Below are positions 4,581 through 10,044 of a stretch of 21,916 nt of DNA, piece by piece. Numbering within the stretch: the stretch's first letter is position 1; every line of letters starts with the position of its first letter. The position numbers and the translations under genes were made by a program. Origin of the DNA: a virus; the IMG/VR virus record IMGVR_UViG_3300031972_000143, positions 1-21,916 of that record. One strand, given 5' to 3'. The notes beneath the pieces are model-generated. The model was not told where the DNA came from. It did no database searches and was given only the letters and a program-made list of their open reading frames with translations.

Positions 4581-6203
4581 ATGCAACCACAAGAATTAAG
4601 AAAACTAGCAGCAGATCTTAAAAATGATCTAGCTAGATTAGTTGAAAAAAGATCTAACTGGGAAATCCATTGGCAAGAAGTAGCTGATTATATGCTACCT
4701 AGAAAAGCTGATATTACGCTGGAAAGACCTAAAGGCGATAAAAGACATACAGTTATCTATGATGGTACTGCAATACATTCTTTAGAATTATTAGCTAGTT
4801 CATTACATGGAATGCTAACATCATCAGTTAATAGATGGTTTGCTTTAAGATTTAAAGAAACAGCAGTTAATGAGGATGATGAAGCTAGAGAATGGTTAGA
4901 AAATGTACTTGATAAAATGTACATAGCTATTTCAAGATCTAATTTTCAACAGGAGGTGTTTGAAACTTACTTCGATTTAATTGCCTTCGGTACTTCTTGT
5001 TTACAAATTGAAGAAGATAAAGACGACATCATACGGTTTTCATCAAGACATATAAAAGAAATTTATATTTCAGAAGATGCAAAAGGAATGGTTAATTGCA
5101 TCTATAGAAGATTTAAGATGTCTGCTAAGGCAACTGTAGAAAAATTTGGTATAGATAATATTAGTCTTAAAACTTTAAATACATTTAAGAAAACTCCATT
5201 TGATGACATTGATTTAGTTCATGTTGTTAAACCGAGAGATATTTATAATCCACAAAAAATGGATCAGCAAAATATGCCATTCACTTCAATTTATTTTGAA
5301 TATGATAGTGGACATATTATTTCTCAAGGTGGTTTTAAAGAATTTCCTTATGTAGTTCCAAGATACCTAAAAGCATCAAACGAATTATATGGAAGAAGTC
5401 CAGGCATGAATGCTTTACCAGATGTTAAAGTTTTAAATAAAATGGTTGAAGTTGGAATGAAGGCTGCACAAAAGCAAGTTGATCCACCTTTACTTGTACC
5501 TGATGACAGTATGTTAATGCCAATTAGAATGTCTCCAGGATCAATTAACTACTATAGAAGTGGAACACGTGACCGTATAGAAACATTAAACATTGGTGCA
5601 AACAATCCATTAGGTTTAAACATGGAAGAGCAAAGACGACAAGCTATTTCCCAAACGTTTCATGTAGATCAATTATTAATTACAGAAAATCGTAACATGA
5701 CAGCAACAGAAGTTGTCCAACGTAACGAAGAGAAGATGAGAATACTTGGTCCAGTATTAGGAAGATTACAATCTGAATTACTACAGCCAATGATTATTAG
5801 AATTTTTAATATTATGCTTAGAAATAATTTATTACCTGAAGCTCCAGAGATTTTATTAAATCAAGAAATTGATGTTGAATATGTATCTCCAATGGCTCAA
5901 GCACAAAGAGGACAAGAGTTATCTTCTATTGTAAGAGGTTTAGAATTGTTTGGACAAATAGGTCAAGTAGCGCCAGTTAATGATTACATAGATCCTCAAG
6001 GATTAGTTAAACACTTAATTAAAATATTAGGACTACCAGCTAGAATGATTAGATCAGACAGCGAAGTAGAAGAGATTGCACAACAGAAAGCCGAAGCACA
6101 ACAACAACAAATGCAAATGCAACAACAGATGGCTGAAAGCGAAATGGCTAGAAATGTAGCACCAGCAGTACAAGCGGTATCTAATGCAGAACGAGAACAG
6201 TAA
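4581..6203 (+). CDS. Portal protein (T7-type head-tail connector)
   Basis: A 540-residue portal of the bacteriophage head-to-tail connecting family, close to the 536 residues of T7 gp8. Typical signs are the N-terminal WEIHWQEVADYMLPRKAD block (27-44), IYDGTAIHSLELLASSLHGMLTSSVNRWFAL (59-89, with the Leu-rich helix before the WF), the YGRSPGMNALPDVKVLNKM helix in the stem/wing region, and NMTATEVVQRNEEKMRILGPVLGRLQSELLQPM before the crown. The C-terminus (about 503-525) is a Gln/Met-rich disordered or coiled tail. Twelve copies form the vertex ring through which DNA passes and to which the tail attaches. The ATG immediately follows the stop of the basic microgene, and the 3' end overlaps the Bbp19-like gene by 20 bases. 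Confidence 0.95.
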   Translation: MQPQELRKLAADLKNDLARLVEKRSNWEIHWQEVADYMLPRKADITLERPKGDKRHTVIYDGTAIHSLELLASSLHGMLTSSVNRWFALRFKETAVNEDDEAREWLENVLDKMYIAISRSNFQQEVFETYFDLIAFGTSCLQIEEDKDDIIRFSSRHIKEIYISEDAKGMVNCIYRRFKMSAKATVEKFGIDNISLKTLNTFKKTPFDDIDLVHVVKPRDIYNPQKMDQQNMPFTSIYFEYDSGHIISQGGFKEFPYVVPRYLKASNELYGRSPGMNALPDVKVLNKMVEVGMKAAQKQVDPPLLVPDDSMLMPIRMSPGSINYYRSGTRDRIETLNIGANNPLGLNMEEQRRQAISQTFHVDQLLITENRNMTATEVVQRNEEKMRILGPVLGRLQSELLQPMIIRIFNIMLRNNLLPEAPEILLNQEIDVEYVSPMAQAQRGQELSSIVRGLELFGQIGQVAPVNDYIDPQGLVKHLIKILGLPARMIRSDSEVEEIAQQKAEAQQQQMQMQQQMAESEMARNVAPAVQAVSNAEREQ

Positions 6204-6405
6204 CAAAAAAATTAAAGATTTAATTAAACACTACAAAGCGACTTTTGGATCAGACGATGGCAAAGCAGTCATGGATGATCTTGAAAAAAGATGTTTCTAC
6301 CACACATCAACATTTAGTAGGAACGAACCAAACGAAACCGCTTTTTTTGAAGGACAGAGAACAATTCTGTTATTTATAAAAAGCATGATCAATCATAAGG
6401 AGTAA
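6184..6405 (+). CDS. Bbp19-like small phage protein
   Basis: A 73-residue protein resembling the Bbp19-like phage domain: a helix with YKATFGSDDGKAVMDDLEKRCF (17-38), then THR/SER-rich STF with NEPNETAFFEGQRTILLFIKSM (44-69). The FGS-DG and the A-x-FxEGxR-x-hhh patterns are the family hallmarks. Bbp19-like proteins typically lie between portal and scaffold or capsid genes in podoviruses, as here; their role is not established. The gene starts inside the last 20 bases of the portal gene and is followed by the scaffold gene after three bases. Confidence 0.75.
   Translation: MQNENSNKKIKDLIKHYKATFGSDDGKAVMDDLEKRCFYHTSTFSRNEPNETAFFEGQRTILLFIKSMINHKE
6397..6402 (+). promoter_or_regulatory. Shine-Dalgarno AAGGAG for scaffold gene
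   Basis: AAGGAG lies six bases before ATG 6409, inside the last codons of the Bbp19-like gene. It supports strong initiation of the scaffold. Confidence 0.65.
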
Positions 6406-6408
6406 TCT

Positions 6409-7269
6409 ATGGATCAGACAACTGAGCAAAATGCTCAACCTGATGTAACGCAGACAACTACTACGCTTACAGCAGAACCAACACAAACAACAGCAACGGA
6501 AACACCAGCTGTTGATTTTCAATCTTTAATTCCAGCGGAATATAAAGAAGAAAAGTCATTACAAAATTTTACTAAAATGGATGACTTTGTAAAATCATAT
6601 CTACACTCACAGAAGATGGTAGGTTTAGATAAAATACCAGTACCCAATAAACACGCAACCGATGAAGATTGGAAGGAAGTCTATAAACGATTAGGTAGTC
6701 CAGAAGCTGCTGATGGTTATAAATATTCTTTACCAGAAGATCATGCTGTGCCTGAAGATACTTTAAAAAGTTTTTCTGAAGAAGCTGTTAAGTTAGGATT
6801 ACTTCCTAATCAAGCAGATGGTATTATGAAGTATTATAATGAAGTTATCAATCAAGGTATGAATGAACAAAACATTCAAGCTGAAGAAGCTAGAACTAAA
6901 GCTGAACAAGAACTTAGAAATGAGTATGGTTCAACTTATGATAATAAAATAACTGGTGCTAAAAATTTAGCCACAGCTACTTTAGGTTCTGAGTTTTTAA
7001 ATTCTACTATTTTACAAGATGGCAGTAAGCTTGGAGATAATCCACAAATCGTAAAAGCTTTTGCTCAACTTTCAGAAAAATTATCTGAAGATGATATTGT
7101 TAAAGGAGATACTACATCTTACTTAACAACTAATGAGATAACAAAACAAATTGCAGCATTACAACAAAAAGGCTCAGCATACTGGGATAAGAAACATCCA
7201 GCACATGCTGTAGCTGTTGAAGAAGTTGCAGCATTAATTCGTAAGAAGAATAACGAAGTAGATGCTTAA
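6409..7269 (+). CDS. Capsid assembly scaffolding protein
   Basis: A 286-residue acidic protein placed between portal and major capsid protein, the place of T7 gp9 (about 307 residues). It begins with a Thr/Gln/Glu-rich disordered segment (1-35), continues with a globular-looking part (SLIPAEYKEEKSLQNFTKMDDFVKSYLHSQKMVG, then KRLGSPEAADGYKYSLPED, about 90-110), a long charged helix (NEQNIQAEEARTKAEQELRNEYG, 153-175) and a basic C-terminus with LIRKKNNEVDA, as expected for the part that touches the capsid shell. The NFTKMDD-KSY and LGxPExxDGYxxxxP signatures are typical of podovirus scaffolds. It guides shell assembly and leaves before DNA fills the head. Confidence 0.88.
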   Translation: MDQTTEQNAQPDVTQTTTTLTAEPTQTTATETPAVDFQSLIPAEYKEEKSLQNFTKMDDFVKSYLHSQKMVGLDKIPVPNKHATDEDWKEVYKRLGSPEAADGYKYSLPEDHAVPEDTLKSFSEEAVKLGLLPNQADGIMKYYNEVINQGMNEQNIQAEEARTKAEQELRNEYGSTYDNKITGAKNLATATLGSEFLNSTILQDGSKLGDNPQIVKAFAQLSEKLSEDDIVKGDTTSYLTTNEITKQIAALQQKGSAYWDKKHPAHAVAVEEVAALIRKKNNEVDA

Positions 7270-7332
7270 CAGTTTTGCTTAACTTCGGTTTGGCAAATAA
7301 AATCAAAGACAATCCACAAGACCTTTGTTGAC

Positions 7333-7394
7333 GTTAGGAAAGACTAACATCTGAATGATGTAAATTTCAGGAAGATCCGCAAGGATAATCATCC
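7333..7394 (+). promoter_or_regulatory. Hairpin-rich leader of the major capsid gene
   Basis: Three small stems lie in a row in the 168-base gap: GTTAG/CTAAC (7333-7348, loop GAAAGA), CTGAA/TTCAG (7351-7370) and ATCC/GGAT (7375-7386) with a GCAA tetraloop. The last GGAT can alternatively pair with ATCC at 7391-7394, so two hairpins compete. Possible roles are mRNA stability or processing. A TTGACG (7328) without a good -10 box is present but weak as a promoter. Confidence 0.35.
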
Positions 7395-7423
7395 GTTTAA
7401 ATAACACTTAAAATAACACACAG

Positions 7424-7430
7424 AGGAGGA
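7424..7430 (+). promoter_or_regulatory. Consensus Shine-Dalgarno AGGAGGA for the major capsid gene
   Basis: AGGAGGA with a seven-base spacer to ATG 7438 is the best ribosome site in the window along with those at 211 and 4177. This fits the high output needed for a capsid protein. Confidence 0.8.
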
Positions 7431-7437
7431 ACTTATT

Positions 7438-8313
7438 ATGAGTTCACAAATAACAACTTCATTCGTTGAACAATATTCTTCGAATGTAACTTTACTGTCT
7501 CAACAAATGGGCAGTCATTTAAGAGCTTCTGTTGATGAGGAAAGTGTCGTTGGAAAAAATGCCTTTTTTGAACAAATAGACAGCACAGCTGCTGTTCTAA
7601 GAACTTCAAGACATGGCGATACTCCGCAAATCGATACACCGCATAGCAGAAGAAGAGTATCACTTGCTTCGTATGAATGGGGAGATCTTATTGATGATAG
7701 CGATAAAATTCGTGCATTAGTAGATCCGACTTCAGCTTACGCAAGAAATGCGGCAGCAGCAATGAATAGAGCAATGGATGATGTAATCATCACAGCTATG
7801 AATGCTTCTGCTTCAACTGGTGTAGCTGGTGGAACATCAACAGCTTTGCCTTCAACTCAAAAGTTCGCAACATCAAATCAATCAGATGGTTTAACTGTTG
7901 CTAAACTTTTAGCTGCGAAGAAAAACTTTGACAACAACAGCATAGATCCTTCAAGAAAAAGGTATCTAGTCTGTGGACCTCAACAAATTGCTGATCTATT
8001 AGCTGTTACAGAAGTAACATCTTCAGACTTCAATACTGTTAAGGCTCTAGCTCAAGGCGATATTAATTCGTTCTTAGGTTTTGAATTTATTATGTCAAAT
8101 AGATTACCTTTGGATGCAACTAACACAGATGACAGACTTGTTTTTGCTTATACTGAAGATGCTATTAAATTAGCAATCGGTAAAGACATTAAAGCAAACA
8201 TTTCTGAAAGAGCTGACAAATCTTACTCTACGCAAGTTTACTACTGCATGGATTTAGGAGCAGTTCGTATGGAAGAAAAAGCAATTTTTCAAATTCCATG
8301 TCATGAAGCATAA
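7438..8313 (+). CDS. Major capsid protein
   Basis: A 291-residue phage capsid protein. The conserved centre reads FFEQIDSTAA (43-52), then SRHGDTPQIDTPHSRRRVSLASYEW (57-81), DLIDDSDKIRALVDPTSAYARNAAAAMNRAMDDVIITA (83-120), and the AIGKDIKANISERADKSYSTQVYYCMDLGAVRMEEKAI end (246-284), all typical of the short podovirus capsid family found in alphaproteobacterial and marine phages. It lies after the scaffold as in T7, but is shorter than T7 gp10A (about 345 residues). It builds the icosahedral shell with the HK97-like fold expected of this family. Expression should be high: an AGGAGGA site precedes the start and a structured leader lies upstream. Confidence 0.93.
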   Translation: MSSQITTSFVEQYSSNVTLLSQQMGSHLRASVDEESVVGKNAFFEQIDSTAAVLRTSRHGDTPQIDTPHSRRRVSLASYEWGDLIDDSDKIRALVDPTSAYARNAAAAMNRAMDDVIITAMNASASTGVAGGTSTALPSTQKFATSNQSDGLTVAKLLAAKKNFDNNSIDPSRKRYLVCGPQQIADLLAVTEVTSSDFNTVKALAQGDINSFLGFEFIMSNRLPLDATNTDDRLVFAYTEDAIKLAIGKDIKANISERADKSYSTQVYYCMDLGAVRMEEKAIFQIPCHEA

Positions 8314-8333
8314 TCAAATAGGAGTATATAATT

Positions 8334-8813
8334 ATGGGAACTAAAAACACAGACTTAGTGGCTAACTTTGAAGCTAGTCCTCAAGTCCTTAATAATGCTG
8401 CTGAACTTCATGGTGTACTAAGAACTGCACATGGAACAGTAGAATTAGCTGCTGGTGATAGTGATGATAACGATATTGTTATGTTAGCACCTATTCCTTC
8501 TAATGCTGCTGTACCAAGTTTATTTATTGGTTCAGACAACTTAGGTGGATCGTGTACTTTCAATGTTGGAATATACACTTCAGCTGGCGTAGTTAAAGAC
8601 GAAGATGTATTCGCAAGTTTAGTAGCTGATGCTGCTGCAATGGCGGATGTTCGTTTTGAAGCTGCAAACATAGATACTGCTGGTAAAAAAATGTATGAGT
8701 TAGCTGGAGATAGTACAGATCCAGGCGGTTACTACTACATCGCTGCTACAATGGCAGCTGATGGTCAAACTGCTGGAACTATGTCTTGGAACATTTCATA
8801 CGTTGTAAACTAA
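8334..8813 (+). CDS. Probable capsid decoration or minor virion protein
   Basis: A 159-residue Ala/Gly/Asp-rich protein with predicted beta content throughout and no membrane segment or signal. Notable are TAHGTVELAAGDSDDNDIVMLAPIPSNA (31-58), a VGIYTSAG strand pair and a GGYYYIAATMAADGQTAGTMSW end. It lies 20 bases after the capsid gene, with GGAG nine bases before the ATG, and before the strong stem-loop at 8823-8862, so it shares the capsid transcript. Genes of this style and position in marine phages are often virion proteins that decorate the head; that role is inferred. No family could be confirmed from sequence alone. Confidence 0.65.
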   Translation: MGTKNTDLVANFEASPQVLNNAAELHGVLRTAHGTVELAAGDSDDNDIVMLAPIPSNAAVPSLFIGSDNLGGSCTFNVGIYTSAGVVKDEDVFASLVADAAAMADVRFEAANIDTAGKKMYELAGDSTDPGGYYYIAATMAADGQTAGTMSWNISYVVN

Positions 8814-8822
8814 GCAAATAGA

Positions 8823-8862
8823 ATTGAGAGGCGTGGAAGCGAGAGTGGAAACGCCTCTTAAT
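8823..8862 (+). terminator. Strong 12-bp stem-loop downstream of the capsid genes
   Basis: ATTGAGAGGCGT (8823-8834) pairs with ACGCCTCTTAAT (8851-8862) through 12 base pairs including one G.U, around a 16-base purine-rich loop. It is by far the strongest hairpin I see in the window. No T tract follows, so it may act as a non-canonical terminator, an attenuator or an RNase III processing and stabilising element. In T7 the late terminator lies at the same place, after gene 10. Confidence 0.6.
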
Positions 8863-8872
8863 GTAATCATAA

Positions 8873-9148
8873 ATGGCTAAAGCAATTTCAAGAAATAAAA
8901 GAAATTATAGACCAACCAAGTCTGGAGCTGGGATGACCAGACGTGGAGTAAAAGCTTATAGAAAAGCTAATCCTGGATCAAAATTAAAAACCGCAGTAAC
9001 TGGTAAAGTTAAAAAAGGATCAGCTGCTGCAAAAAGAAGAAAATCATATTGTGCTAGATCAGCTGGTCAACTGAAAAGAAGTTCAGCAAAAACTAGAAAT
9101 AATCCAAACTCAAGGATTAGACAAGCAAGACGAAGATGGAAATGTTAA
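8873..9148 (+). CDS. DUF6321-like highly basic protein
   Basis: A 91-residue protein with 31 Lys/Arg and no Asp or Glu. The pattern GAGMTRRGVKAYRKANPGSKLKTAVTGK (18-45), KGSAAAKRRKSYCARSAG (48-65) and the ending RIRQARRRWKC matches my recollection of DUF6321, a family of marine phages with conserved RRKSFCAR and RxWxC elements. Cys60 and Cys91 are conserved-looking. The extreme charge suggests nucleic-acid binding or an internal head role, but no function is known to me. It starts ten bases after the strong stem-loop, has no clear Shine-Dalgarno, and is one base from the next gene. Confidence 0.75.
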   Translation: MAKAISRNKRNYRPTKSGAGMTRRGVKAYRKANPGSKLKTAVTGKVKKGSAAAKRRKSYCARSAGQLKRSSAKTRNNPNSRIRQARRRWKC

Positions 9149-9149
9149 A

Positions 9150-9368
9150 ATGAAGTATCTTTTAATTTTATATGTTTGCAGTTATGCAACAGCAGAAACT
9201 AAATGTAATAACAGCAGTATTGTTGGAGCATTTAACGAATGGTCTGCTTGTATAAATCAAGGCTATAAACAATCACATTTCTTATTAAACGAACTTTACA
9301 AAGAAGATTTTGAAGATGAAAAATTAGCAATAAGATTTTCATGTGAAGAACAAGGAGAACAAACATAA
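9150..9368 (+). CDS. Small secreted Cys-containing protein
   Basis: A 72-residue protein with a short putative signal peptide: MKYLLILYVCSYATA with a likely cleavage after Ala15, giving a mature part of about 57 residues with Cys19, Cys34 and Cys65. The NEWSACINQGY segment (29-39) and the closing LAIRFSCEEQ fit a small family I have seen in pelagic phages and metagenomes, of unknown role. Export to the periplasm is inferred from the signal. It overlaps the following micro membrane gene by one base (TAATG). The mix of an export signal and a location in the tail gene cluster is unusual. Confidence 0.65.
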   Translation: MKYLLILYVCSYATAETKCNNSSIVGAFNEWSACINQGYKQSHFLLNELYKEDFEDEKLAIRFSCEEQGEQT

Positions 9369-9466
9369 TGAAAAAAATAAAAAAATATTGGAATAGTAGA
9401 AGTACAAAAATTAAAATAGCTTCTGTTGCAATTATTGTAATTATTATAATTAGTGTAATTGTATAA
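9368..9466 (+). CDS. 32-residue single-span membrane protein
   Basis: ATG at 9368 gives 32 residues: a positively charged N-terminus (MKKIKKYWNSRSTKIK) and a hydrophobic stretch IASVAIIVIIIISVIV to the end, one membrane span with the N-terminus predicted inside. It shares one base with the gene before and one with the tail tubular A gene after, so all three are probably co-translated. Family unknown. Tiny phage membrane proteins can serve as holins or anti-holins, but the tail cluster is an unusual place for one; an envelope role during tail assembly or entry is another option. Confidence 0.6.
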   Translation: MKKIKKYWNSRSTKIKIASVAIIVIIIISVIV

Positions 9467-10044
9467 TGGCTAGTGTTGTAAATATGTGCAATAGTGCGCT
9501 CAACCTTTTGGGTGCTAGTACCATATCAGCATTAACTGACGATACTAAAAATGCCAGATTATGTAATCAAAGATATGAGCCAGTAAGAAATAGAGTATTT
9601 AGATCTCATGCTTGGAATTGTTTACACAAAAGAGTTCAACTTGCTCAAAATTCTACAGCTCCAGTAATAGAATATGATTATGCTTATTTGTTACCTAGTG
9701 ATTGTCTAAGAGTATTAAAAATTCACAATGGAACTACAGATAGTATTCAAACAGCTTTAGATTATAAAATAGAAGGAAGAAATATCTTAACTGATATAGA
9801 TACGATTTATTTAATTTATATTGCTTTAGATACAGATCCAAATAACTACGATACTTATTTAAGAGAAAGTATTTCACATCAATTAGCTGCCGATATTTGT
9901 TATGCAATAACTAACAATGCAACACTTGCTAATCAATATATGACTAGAGCAGATGAAAGATTAAGAGAAGCAAGATTTATTGATGCTACAGAAAATAGTT
10001 TAGGAACAGTTGAGGCAAATGAATTTACTGATGCGAGATTGTAA
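9466..10044 (+). CDS. Tail tubular protein A (T7 gp11-like)
   Basis: A 192-residue protein, close to the 196 of T7 gp11. The N-terminus MASVVNMCNSALNLLGASTISALTDDTKNARLCNQRYEPVRNRVFRSHAWNCLHKRVQL (1-58) shows the helical bundle typical of the family, with the conserved N-x-R-x-F-R-x-H-x-W-x-C/F element, and residues 68-84 (EYDYAYLLPSDCLRVLKI) give the conserved YxYxLPxDCLR strand. The C-terminal helices (TYLRESISHQLAADICYAIT, ADERLREARFID) complete it. This adaptor forms a ring below the portal and receives the nozzle. One-base TAATG overlaps join it to the genes on both sides. Confidence 0.92.
   Translation: MASVVNMCNSALNLLGASTISALTDDTKNARLCNQRYEPVRNRVFRSHAWNCLHKRVQLAQNSTAPVIEYDYAYLLPSDCLRVLKIHNGTTDSIQTALDYKIEGRNILTDIDTIYLIYIALDTDPNNYDTYLRESISHQLAADICYAITNNATLANQYMTRADERLREARFIDATENSLGTVEANEFTDARL

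Noticed and set aside
7130-7312. Minus-strand frame over the end of the scaffold gene
   Set aside because: Antisense shadow of a strongly supported coding region, with a low-complexity Leu/Gln-rich product.
7328-7356. TTGACG-based promoter before the capsid gene
   Set aside because: A -35-like TTGACG is present but the hexamers at a 16-18 base spacing match the -10 consensus poorly.
7436-7663. Minus-strand frame over the start of the capsid gene
   Set aside because: Antisense to the capsid gene with a clear ribosome site on the + strand; product has no pattern.
8408-8671. Minus-strand frame of 87 residues in the decoration-protein gene
   Set aside because: Antisense shadow in an Ala-rich coding region with few stop codons on the other strand.
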